Origin: Onthophagus taurus
Lineage: Eukaryota; Arthropoda; Insecta; Coleoptera; Scarabaeidae
Assembly: GCF_036711975.1 (NCBI RefSeq)
Contig: NW_027248940.1
Location: 434,001-498,000, forward strand
Length of the DNA stretch: 64,000 bases
Reading direction: 5' to 3'
The translations under genes were made by a program, and so were the position numbers. The notes beneath the pieces are model-generated. The model was not told the DNA's origin. It did no database searches and saw nothing but the letters and a program-made list of their open reading frames with translations. Positions 22,410 to 31,396 of the stretch are shown here, piece after piece. How positions within the stretch are numbered: the first letter of the stretch is position 1; every line of letters starts with the position of its first letter.

Positions 22410-23300
22410 TCTACATTGGTGATTGCAACGGTTACGCAAGATCCTATAGTTTTCACGATTAATAGTATTTGGAATACGTTTAAGTAATAGCTTTGCACGA
22501 TTACACTCCCTCATCAGTGATCTTATCTCATCACTTAACCAGGGTGCGAGCGGATGTCTCACCCTGCGTCGTCTGAGTGGGGCATGCTTGTCATAGAGAT
22601 TGATAAGTTTAGAGTCAACCTTGCCATCAATATCGGCCATTCGATAAAGCGGGGGCCAGTCGATCCTCTGCGCATCAGACAACAGCAAATCGTTGTCAAT
22701 ACGACCCAGATCCCGAACGGAAATAATGCGTTGCGAGAAAATATGTTGTCGTATCTGCACTGCACAGTAAATTAGATCGTGATTGGAAAATTGAGGAGCA
22801 GGGAGCTGACCATGCATAAGTATGCTGCTCGGACGAGTCGTAATAGTAAGATCCAGAAGCGAAGGGTTTCCTCCAATTGATCAAAGTAGTTAACAAGAGG
22901 AAGACAGTAAAAAACGCCAAGTAATAACTTGTTGTAGGAACTTTTCAGTTCCACAAGCATAAATTCAGCCCCCTGAACTGACCCATCGGAGGATTCGACA
23001 ATCGTAGCACTCAGGGTATCCCTGATAAATAAAGCCACTCCCCCACCCCGCGAAAACAGACGATCGTTTCGCAAAAGACTATAATTAGGAAGTGAAACAA
23101 TCGCTGAGCTGAGAGAGGGTTTAAGCCATGTTTCACTGACCATAATAATATCAAAAATATTAGATTCAAATGTGGTCAAGAAATCATCAAAGTGGGCAGA
23201 AATACTTTGCGCATTAATATGACACACGGAGATAAAGTTTGTTAATCTGTTAAACAAATCAGCTGAAGGTATCCCATCATAAGTACTAAAATCGTTTACA
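22410..23300 (-). pseudogene. CR1/Jockey-like ORF2, copy B: endonuclease and linker
   Basis: FISVCHINAQSISAHFDDFL starts the APE-type endonuclease at about 23250, followed by IIMVSETWLKPSLSS (catalytic Glu) and RGGGVALFIRDTLS. The frame then shifts and part of the domain is deleted (about 22860). 22817-22410 continues with FSNHDLIYC and the linker up to RNRCNHQCR, where the LTR element interrupts; the next residues, NAKKMYF, are found at 19320 on the other side. Confidence 0.8.
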
Positions 23301-23489
23301 TCAGCCTCACACGTACGTAAGAATCAAGAGACAAGAATAGAAAGAATGAGAAGATATTTTAAGATATTTTAGATCGAAAGTTTAGAATGAACAACCCATG
23401 CTACCAAAATTTCAAACCACTACGAATAGTGGAACCTTAAAAAGTTCTAACGAACCAGTTACGTGAGACACCCTGTATAAAATACAAAC

Positions 23490-24411
23490 CAGAACAAATT
23501 CAGTTGTAGTTATAGTTAAACAAAGTAAGCCGAAAATTTTTGTTGGGACAAGAAAATTTGTAAAGAAATGATTGGAAAATTGAGATATTCTAAAATGATT
23601 ATTAAAAAAATATACAATCATTTTAAAGTTTACACCTACCTGAATAATTGTTGATGATACAAAATAATTAATCGCATATTTTCGACATTTCTTTTCTTAT
23701 TATTACTCAACTTTGTATTATCAATAATCTCGTTTAAGTTTTTTAAGCGCAAAACCACTACTTCCAGCGAATACCAATACAAAACTAGTCCAGAGAATAC
23801 GAGTTTCATTATAACACTCATACTATACATTTGAAATAACATTATTAACGTTATATTCCAATGTTCCAAATTAAATGGAATATAATATTCAAATGCCAAA
23901 CAATGTTTAATATTTTCTAAAGTCGCACAATTATCATCAAACATAATATAGCAACAAATAAAAAGCGAAATAAGAAATCCCCCATAATTAACCGCTTTCA
24001 ACACAATTTTTAATGTTTTATCGAGAAGTTTGGTGCTTTCCGGGATATCGAACTTTTTAAAATCACTCAAAATATTAATCATTTCAAATAAACGATACCG
24101 ATTTCGCAATAATTGAATATTACAAGATATAACTAATAAACCAATCGTATTAAATTTCACATGAAATAAACATTTTGTAAAATTCGCTTTATAATCTAAA
24201 ATAAAGATGTTTAATTGTATTTCGTAGTATCAAAAGAAAAGTACTTACTAATAATTTCTGTTATTAATGGATGAATTGCCCACGTTACATTAACAATAAT
24301 TAAAACAATTGGTGTGAGTCCTCGAAATCCATTCGAGGAAGGCCAAAGTTGATATCTCCGAAAATGTTGTTCCAAAAGGTAAAAACCCGCTGTTTTCGAC
24401 ATTTTGAACAC
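23490..24411 (-). CDS. Odorant receptor (7tm_6), exons 1-3
   Basis: Insect odorant receptors are seven-pass ligand-gated channels that pair with Orco in olfactory neuron dendrites. Exon 1 is 24411-24249 (start at 24411 or 24402, MSKTAGFYLLEQHF). A 53-nt intron precedes exon 2 (24195-23640), which holds several hydrophobic segments (GGFLISLFICCYIMF; WNITLIMLFQMYSM; LVFSGLVLYWY) and ends in LIILYHQQLF. A 50-nt intron then leads to exon 3 (23589-23490): ISQFSNHFFTNFLVPT, FGLLCLTITTTEFVLV. All junctions are GT-AG and keep frame. Exon 3 ends at CTG|GTTTGT, and intron 3 contains a 12.7-kb TE block. The call rests on the pattern of the whole set, not on a database hit. Confidence 0.8.
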
Positions 24412-24719
24412 AACTAGAATGGGAAATCTAACGGAATTGAATGGAAAAGATACTTAACGTACCGATCAAGTATAATAGGAGTATTAAAAACTTCATGAGT
24501 TCATTGATTTAGCTTAATGGATTTTTATCCCCTTTATTTATAGCACTGCGGTCTTTTCTGATTTGAAATTGTTTGTAAAAATCTAAGCGAATAATTTCTC
24601 TGTGACTATTAATTAATCTTAACATCAAAAATATTGATATTTATAACAGTGTCGAGCACCACCTAATAAAGATATCGAAATTTTTAATTAAAGTAATCGC
24701 TTTTATATACAATGTAATT
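24412..24719 (-). promoter_or_regulatory. Odorant receptor upstream region
   Basis: The ~120 bp above the start are conserved with the region above the dead copy at 30525-30600 (shared TAAATCAATG, TATTATAC). This suggests the duplication included the promoter. A clear TATA box was not assigned. 24641-24719 is the first part of a direct repeat resumed at 29522 and repeated at 30121. Confidence 0.4.
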
Positions 24720-24756
24720 CCCCTAACTCGAACTTATATCTCGAATTATCCTTTAA

Positions 24757-25033
24757 GGCCCACTTTTACCACCTCTTGATAAATTTAACCGATAGATAAA
24801 TTACCTCTCTTAGGTCCATTACTACCATCTTTTAGTTAAATTTATCTTATAGATAAACACATATATTAGCCAATCAGAGCGCGTGAAATAGCCGTAACCA
24901 TAGTAATAATCCCATAGATAGCTTAACCAGAAGATGGTAGTAACGAGCCTTAGCCAATGAGAGCGCTTAAAACAGCTGTAACCATGGTAATTATCTATCG
25001 GATAAATTTATCAAGAGGTGGTAAAAGTGGGCC
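24757..25033 (+). mobile_element. Harbinger-type MITE with a second, related MITE inside
   Basis: Inverted ends of ~45 bp (GGCCCACTTTTACCACCTCT...) with TAA on both sides (24754-24756, 25034-25036). An inner inverted pair (GGTCCATTACTACCATCTT / AAGATGGTAGTAACGAGCC) spans about 24814-24948 with TTA flanks. Both share the block AGCCAATSAGAGCGC, so they belong to related families. No coding. Confidence 0.75.
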
Positions 25034-25371
25034 TAAGTCGAATAATTTTCGTAAGCTCAAGCGTTTGACCCGCTTTTACCACCTCTAGTTAAACTGGTCG
25101 TTAGTCTAACTATCGGATAACGTTTATCTATTGGTTAACTGCGAAACAACTTTTACCATTTTGATCTAACTAATGGATAGGCTATCTAGTAGTTAACGTA
25201 AAAATCTAGCGGAATATTATAATGACTGTTGGTGACTACGTATAAAAGAGGTATTACAGGTTTCTATCTCCTTTGTCCGTCGGTAATGGTCGGTAATTCG
25301 TGGGTAATTCTCATAAACCTGTCAGTTCTGTTAGTAGCAATTAACGATCACGAAAATATAAAAACCGCAAA

Positions 25372-25554
25372 TCAGGCCGAAAACCGTATTTGGGGGGCAA
25401 ATTTTAAACCTGAAGAAATAACACTTTTATTTGTTAAACTAAAACTAGAACTAACACTAGCACTATCACAAGAACTAATAGTAGATTCAGAACTAGAATC
25501 TTTTGGGTTAAGCCGTGCGTTTTTTGAAAAAATGTTTGACGTTTCGGATGCCAT
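25372..25554 (-). pseudogene. Ser-rich N-terminal fragment in the Harbinger remnant
   Basis: 61 codons from an ATG at 25554: MASETSNIFSKNARLN, then a run rich in Ser. Function not recognised; position near one end of a Harbinger remnant would fit the partner protein's start. The plus-strand frame overlapping it (25229-25588) has no recognisable domain. Confidence 0.25.
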
Positions 25555-25689
25555 GTTGCAACCTTCTTCAGAAACAAGTTCGAAGTGACGAATTCGTTTT
25601 AAAATTTGACAATAAATACATGAAAAGGTAATTAATAACTAATTAGTGTCTAATTTTCAACTAAGTTGTTTTGTCAAATCAGGATGGAG

Positions 25690-27275
25690 AAGACTTCGTT
25701 GAGTTCATCAACATCCATGTGCGGCTGAGTTCCCAGCCATCTTCTCTATTCATGTTATTCCCATGTCGATGAATCTCTATCGCCTCTCTCGTCAATCTTT
25801 GGAACTAATGTCCGTTTCTTGCTAGCACTTTGGTTTTTTCGAATTCTATGCTGTGTTCTCCTTTGTGGCAATGCTCTGCAGATTGTTGGATCTTCCTTAG
25901 TCGGACGTCTCTTTCGTGTTCCTTGATGCGGCACTCGATGTTAAACGTAATATTTCCCGCAACTGCAAGATAGCCGGTAGACTCCAGCTCCCTTTAATGG
26001 GGTTAGTTTGTCTTTGGCTATCGGAAGAGCGTTTTGTATTTTGCTGACCGTACCGTATCGTACCACGATATCATTCTTCTTCAGACGCCTCGCAATTCGC
26101 TCCGTCACACCTGAAACATAAGGAAGGCAGATAAAACGGGCTGATGTCGTACTTAAGGAGTCATCCTTCTGTTTGTGTGGTTTGGTGGATCGTCGGATAT
26201 CTCTCATCGTATAGCCGTTCTTCTGCAGCACATCTTCTAGGAATCTTTAGTTCTCTTTATCGCATGTCCTCTCTGCTCGCTGGAATAAGGCTTGAATCAC
26301 GGACCTCTTCTGTTGTGGGTGGTAGTGGGAGGAAGCCTGCAGGTACCTATTCGTATGTGTCTTCTTTCGATATACTCCCAGTTCCATGCCCCCATCTGTC
26401 TTCCTAGTGATTAACACATCCAGGAATGGCAACTGTTTTGCATTTTCTGTTTCCATGGTAAATTTTATCATGGGGTGCTGTGAATTGAGGTGGTCTAGAA
26501 ATTCCTGGAGTTGCTCTTTTCCATGTTGCCAGATCACGAAAGTGTCATCGACGTAACGGAGCCATAGCTTCGGTTTCCAAGGACTCTTCTTTAGCGCCTC
26601 CTCTTCAAACATCTTCATGTAAAAATTGGTTATCACAGGAGACAGAGGTGATCCCATGGCTGCTTCTTCGCATTGCTCGTAGAATTCCTCCTTCCAGCTG
26701 AAATATGTCGACGATAGACAGTATTCCACTAGTCCTGGGACATACTTGGGCAAACCCTCCGGGATGAGTTTCTGGCGAAGATCATCCACGGCATCCTTGA
26801 CTGGTACTCTGGTGAATAGAGATTCCACGTCAAAACTTACCAGCATATCCTGAGGGTTTAGCTTCATACTCCTAATTGATTCTACAAAATGTGTGGAATC
26901 TCTGACATATGACTCTGTTTTACCTGTAAAAGGAGACAGAATTTTGGAAAGGTGTTTTGCTAGTTGATAGGTGGGAGAATTTATGGCACTGACAATAGGG
27001 CGTAGTGGGACGTCTGGTTTATGGATTTTGGGTAATCCATATATCCTTGGTGGTACTGGAGCCTGTACGAATAAGCTTTTTTGTTGATCTGCTGGGATTT
27101 CTGTGGATTTTACCAGTTCTTTCATCTTCCTTACTATCTTCTCGGTTGGGTCCCTTTTTTATTTTCTTATAGGTGGCTGGGTCCAAAAGGCTCTTGATCT
27201 TGTCGTCGTATTCCTTTCTGTCCATAACCACGGTCGCATTCCCCTTATCCGCTGGTAGGATGATAATGTATGGTA
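25690..27275 (-). mobile_element. Penelope-like retroelement, 5' truncated
   Basis: Reads right to left: reverse transcriptase then a GIY-YIG-like nuclease, the Penelope order. The 5' end is cut in the first RT block near 27275. The 3' end lies about 25690. LTR-like repeats were not seen. Confidence 0.8.
25735..27275 (-). pseudogene. Penelope-like RT and GIY-YIG endonuclease
   Basis: Frame 27231-27019 gives the entry (MDRKEYDDKIKSLLDP), after an ILPADKGNA-like block at about 27270. After a shift, 27125-26247 holds RT: RIYGLPKIHKPDVPLRPIV, MLVSFDVESLFTRVPV (first Asp), AAMGSPLSPVITNFYM, LWLRYVDDTFVIW (YVDD catalytic). The connector continues after a shift at 26250 in 26231-25941 (SARFICLPYVSGVTERI), and reaches GVYRLSCSCGKYYV, which matches the GIY-YIG core. 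The rest (CRIKEHERDVRL, HCHKGEHSIEF) is displaced by a further shift at about 25945. The frameshifts and missing 5' part make it inactive. Confidence 0.85.
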
Positions 27276-27683
27276 GGAATTTTTTTTCTGATGATAATGA
27301 TGGAAGTGATAAAATTGAAAAAAGTGGAGGTAAAAAAATTAAGAAAAGAAATAGATAGTTAATCTATTTTTTAAATACTTATTGACGATATTTAACACAT
27401 ACATATTTATTGTAAATAACGTTTTTTTTTATTATTTTTTATAATAATAAAGTTTATTTTTATAAGTTCCGAAAATAATTGATAACTACTAATCATCTAT
27501 TATTGACCTGAAGCTAATGATTCGCTGATTCCACAAAAATCAGCTACATCCAATAACATGTTGCCTGTAACAAAAAAATCTTAAAGTAAGCAACAATCTA
27601 TTTGAAACAGAGATTGCAGAATTTCTAAAAAAAAATAATTATTAATTCTTCTACTGATAAAAACTAGGTACTAGGTATATATA
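27276..27683. other. A+T-rich spacer inside the Harbinger remnant
   Basis: A short plus-strand acidic then basic frame ends at 27358 (FFSDDNDGSDKIEKSGGKKI...), followed by T-rich, UTR-like sequence. Origin not recognised. Confidence 0.25.
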
Positions 27684-28457
27684 CAGGGTGTCCCAGACAG
27701 TGTGTTAGAGAATTGTGTATTTTAGAAATGACTGGTTAATACCAAAAGCATTGTTTTTACTAACAAAATGAATAAAATAAACAATAACTTTCATAAGAGT
27801 ACATTAGAAAACAGTTTTAGTAAATTACAAAAAAAAAACGCTCTTCTTAAAATATTTAAGTAAAGTTTAATTTTAAAACAGTCGCCGTTTGTCAATTATT
27901 TGACAAAAAGTTATTGACAGAACGTCAACTTTGTGAAACTAGCAGTTATCAATTCTTCGTATTTATCTTGAACAACTAATTAGAATTTTATTTAAACATT
28001 TATTTTTTAGTGTTACCATTGAAATCAAAGCTTAACATTTTCGCGTATAACTCGAAAACGGTAAATGTTATCAAAATTTTCAAAGAGTGATAATAGTTTC
28101 TAAAATAAATTTTCTATTAAAAAGTATAAAAATAAAGGTAGGGTTACGAGCGAACAAAAAAGTTCTGAGCAAACAAATTTTAGGGACAGCCTGTATAGCA
28201 TGGTTGCCGCCGCCCGATCAAAGTCAAAATTGGTTCAATGATTTTGCTTGATATTTGTTTACCCTGTACCAAATTTCAACGCTCTACCATAAATGGTATA
28301 CAAAATATTTAGAAAAATGTGTTAAAATTTCTGAACTTTGATGGCCCATATCTTAGCCATTTGAAGACTTTTATAATAATTTTTTTTCACGAATCGTCAT
28401 CATTTTTGCTCTAGTATATGAGGTTAATTTTATGCCCCGAGTCACCGGAACACCCTG
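27684..28457 (+). mobile_element. Non-autonomous mariner-like element related to mariner B
   Basis: Starts CAGGGTGTCCCAGACAG (27684) and ends CACCCTG (28457), both flanked by TA. Inside, TTATTGACAGAACGTCAACT and the following ~70 bp match 14295-14382 of mariner B. A second end-like sequence (GGGACAGCCTGTA at about 28180) suggests two elements joined. No transposase. Confidence 0.65.
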
Positions 28458-28494
28458 TATATGATACCTCCTCGTTCATGGTATGATGTCATTA

Positions 28495-28686
28495 TCAATT
28501 TGTGCTAAAATGTGGTGAATCCTTTGATAATCGAAATCTTTTAATAAATTCATCAGTTTGATGGCGGACGTGGTCTATTCTGTCTTTTATTACGCGCACC
28601 CCGAATGGGAAATAGATAATTAATTTTCTCCAAGATTTCTTGCTCATCAATTTCAAACCTTTCGAAATCCATGATTTTTTATTCAT
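28495..28686 (-). pseudogene. Harbinger transposase N-terminal fragment
   Basis: 63 codons from an ATG at 28686 (MNKKSWISKGLKLMSKKSWR...) with RHQTDEFIKRFRLSKDS, the 'EFxxRFRLSK' entry motif of PIF/Harbinger transposases (compare EFMEHFRLSR at 47640). It stops at 28495, just outside the mariner-like insertion; the remainder is not found. Confidence 0.5.
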
Positions 28687-29059
28687 TGTTATAACACGAC
28701 AATAACACCGTTTTAATCACTATTATGGAGTTTTGACGTAGGTAAGCGTTTATTATGATTTTAGGTTAGATTTATGTTTCGCCATCTGGTTAAAAATACC
28801 TTGAACCAAGTTTATCAATGAGGTAAATATTTAACCCGACCCCCAAACCGATAGTTAAGGATAGACCGAAAATAACTACCACTTTAACTAGACGTGGTAA
28901 AAGTGGGCCTAAGTCGAATTACCCTAACTCGAATTTCTCTGTAACTTAAACTGAACTACTATGGAATTTCTTCAACTTTTATTTCTATAAGTCGAATTTA
29001 CCAAAGAATAAAATATTCGAATCCGCTCTGTAAGTAATTTTAACTACAGAATCAAATCA

Positions 29060-29356
29060 CATAGACTCTGGCTCAAAAACTACAGACTCTTGAACCAAAA
29101 CAAACCTAATGTTCTTATTGTTTCAGAATCAGATGAGGGTGATGATAATCTTGAAAATGAAATACTTATCGCTGTGCCTACATTTGATGAAGCTTATTCG
29201 TCTCTTAAAAAGCTTGAAACCTTTGTATTATCAAAAGAGAATGTTGCAGATAATATTCATAAATCTTTATATTTAATAGAACATTTTTTCGATAAAGAGC
29301 GGTTGTCCACTTTAAGCCAAAAGAAAATTACGGATTACTTTAAAAAACTTGATTAA
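29060..29356 (+). pseudogene. Tigger/pogo-like transposase C-terminus
   Basis: 88 codons. An acidic stretch (SESDEGDDNLENE) leads to SSLKKLETFVLSKENV and KKITDYFKKLD before the stop at 29356. This acidic linker plus a short closing 'ITDYF' tail is characteristic of insect Tigger/Jerky-type transposases. The DNA-binding and DDE domains are lost. Confidence 0.6.
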
Positions 29357-29521
29357 TTTTCTACTTACAATAGTTTTAAGGTTTCCGTTTTAAATATACG
29401 TATTAGAAAAGTACATTTTTAATTTTTTTCTTTAGAGCTGAAATTCTACTAATTTTTCTCTAACTCGAATTCTCCATAACTCGAAGTTTTCTTCCGATCC
29501 CTTAGTGATTCGAGTTAGGGG

Positions 29522-30420
29522 AATTTCACTACATGTATTTTAAGCAAATATTATATGCATTTTATAAAAATAATAATTCGCTTTGAAATACTTGTTTATG
29601 AGTTAAATTGCATTTTTGTATTGTTCAGAGGAAAATTAAAAAAATTAAAAATATTATATTATTAATATTATTATATTATATATTATTAAATATGTTGTTA
29701 AGAAAAGTTGTTATTTTTTCGATTCTCAACAAGTTTTATTTGAAACATTTTTCGATAGAAGTAATTTAAGTAAAAAATTCATTAAATCGATTTTTGAGAT
29801 ATCTTTATGAAACTTGCCAAAAACATAAAGAAAAGTGTGCTCGTTTTAGTGGTGAAAACCGTTTGGGAATATCACGATTAGTTTTGGTGATATTAATTTT
29901 TAAGTTAAGCGAAATTTGTCGTTTTTAATAAAATCAGTAAATATTTTAAAAAAATCGGTGAAGCCGTATTTTTAGGAGTTAAGTGCTGTATTATGTATTA
30001 AATTAAAGCTAAAAGATCGTATTTTCATAAAAATATTTAATATATAAATGTGTATTAGAAATTTTTTTTAGAAAAGATATCTTAAAAAAGCGTTAAATTA
30101 ACTTCTAATATATACATTTTTATACCAGTGTAGAGCACAATTCGGTGATGATATCGAAATTTTTAATTAAAATAATTAATTTCAAATGATATTTTAAGCA
30201 AATTTTATATGAAACATATTTCGATAAAAATTATAATACGCTTTGAAATATGCATTAAATTGTATTTTGGTACTGTTTAGAGGGAAATTAAAAATTTATA
30301 ATTTTAAAAAATGGTATTAAGAAAAGTTGTTACTTTTTTGAATCTTAACAAGTTCTATTTGAAACATTTTTTGATTCAGGTACTAATTATCAAGATAACC
30401 TCAAAAATTCTTTAAAATAA
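29522..30420 (+). repeat. Diverged direct duplication (~600-bp unit)
   Basis: Unit 1 begins at 24641-24719, is interrupted by the Tigger element and resumes at 29522. Unit 2 begins at 30121. Shared landmarks include GATATCGAAATTTTTAATTA, ATTTTAAGCAAAT, TTCGCTTTGAAATA and TTAAGAAAAGTTGTTA. No gene was seen in it. Confidence 0.6.
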
Positions 30421-30524
30421 AATAATTTTAATTTCTCTGTGAACGATACAGAAAGACAATTCAACACAAAACAGGGAATTTCAAATTATTGATTTAGATA
30501 AATGATGTTGAGATTAATGACGTT

Positions 30525-30765
30525 AAAAACTCATTAACCTAAATCAATGTTCATGATTAAATTCTTAATGTTGATATTATACCTCATTGTTTCGTTTCTT
30601 TTCAATCCAATTTCAAAACAGCGGGTTTTTATCTTTTGGAACAATATCTTCGGAAATATCAACTTTGGCCCACCTCGAATGGATTTCGAGGATTCGCACC
30701 AGCAATTTTTAACTATGACTACAACTGAATTTGTTCTTGTTTGTATTTTATATAGTGTAATGTAT
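30525..30765 (+). pseudogene. Odorant receptor pseudogene fragment
   Basis: 30525-30712 matches the upstream region and exon 1 of the odorant receptor gene (AACAGCGGGTTTTTA, GATATCAACTTTGGCC-like, GGATTTCGAGGA). It is then joined directly to the end of exon 3 and the start of intron 3 (ACTACAACTGAATTTGTTCT, GTTTGTATTTTATATAGTG), with exon 2 missing. The start codon is lost. Intron 3 here is unoccupied, showing the state before the mariner A insertion. It faces the live gene head to head, so it arose from an inverted duplication. Confidence 0.75.
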
Positions 30766-31396
30766 ACAGTATGTCCCGGATCGAGTTACAAAGAAGAAAA
30801 AAAATTTATTACTAATTTTTCAAACTTAATCTCAGCATAAATAATGCGTCGGATAGGTTCAAACCACTAAATCGCACGAACTTTATATTCTAACTATAAA
30901 AGTTAACTAGTTATTCCCATTTTTTTGTAAAAATTATACTTTTCCTAAATTAAAAATTTTTCAAGTTCAATTTACGATATCGTCGGCCTAATCTGCAAAA
31001 CCCGTAAGTCACAAATAAAGAATTTTGGAGGAGGAGTAAAAAACGTTTCAACAATTAATTGTCAAATATATAATTGTTCTATTGCTATAGAATATCAAAT
31101 ATGCGTTCTATCTTATATATTTATGGGTTATTATGGATTAAACAATATTTATTGAAAAAATTCAAATATAATTGGACATACTGGATTTCCATGTTTAAAG
31201 AATAAATACAGGATTATTAAGAATACACTAAACATTTTAAGGTATTTATTTACCAAATTATTGCAAAATTACAATTTTTTAGAATAAACAGATACAGATA
31301 CAAACAAAAAATATTTATTTTTCGAAGAAACAGATAACACAGAATAGTTATATTTTGAAATATATATGGAAATTATTATAAGACAATACAATGGTC

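Larger units (their letters stand above)
17258..23345 (-). mobile_element. CR1/Jockey-like non-LTR copy B, split by a gypsy-type element
   Basis: Same family as copy A, opposite strand, inserted in the right arm of mariner A. Order from 23345 downward: endonuclease, linker, [gypsy 22409-19334], RT, 3' UTR and (TTA)n tail at 17258-17275. Short A/T-rich repeats resembling a target duplication (about AAATATTTT) flank it. It has an internal deletion near 22860 relative to copy A. Its 3' UTR lacks the mariner B insertion. Confidence 0.8.
10747..23475 (+). mobile_element. Mariner-like element A in odorant receptor intron 3, swollen by nested insertions
   Basis: Ends are CAGGTGTCTCACGTAACTGG at 10747 and its inverted match CAGGGTGTCTCACGTAAC ending at 23475; TA flanks both (10745-10746, 23476-23477). 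The left arm (10747-11236) is matched by the right arm, itself split into 23475-23350 and 17245-16870 by a CR1-like copy. A further matched pair lies at 16057-16155 and 16755-16855. The core keeps a transposase C-terminus (16341-16607). Without the later insertions the element would be about 1.9 kb. Confidence 0.8.
25067..28909 (-). mobile_element. Harbinger-type element remnant
   Basis: Ends CCCGCTTTTACCACCTCTAG (about 25069) and inverted GCCCACTTTTACCACGTCTAG (ending 28909) resemble the MITE ends at 24757. A transposase N-terminus lies near the right end (28495-28686). Penelope-like sequence (25690-27275) and a mariner-like element (27684-28457) occupy most of the interior. Left flank duplication is not clear. 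Confidence 0.5.
24720..29521 (+). mobile_element. Pogo/Tigger-like element, remnant with nested insertions
   Basis: Ends are CCCCTAACTCGAA (24720) and the inverted match at 29509-29521. Repeated TAACTCGAA-type motifs near both ends (24735, 28915, 29459, 29476) are typical of Tigger termini. A transposase C-terminus lies at 29060-29356. The middle is replaced or filled by Harbinger-type, Penelope-like and mariner-like sequences. A clean TA duplication could not be shown. Confidence 0.6.

Noticed and set aside
25229-25588. 119-codon plus-strand frame as a host gene
   Set aside because: No start context, splice sites or known domain; overlaps a more plausible Ser-rich minus-strand frame and lies inside a Harbinger remnant.
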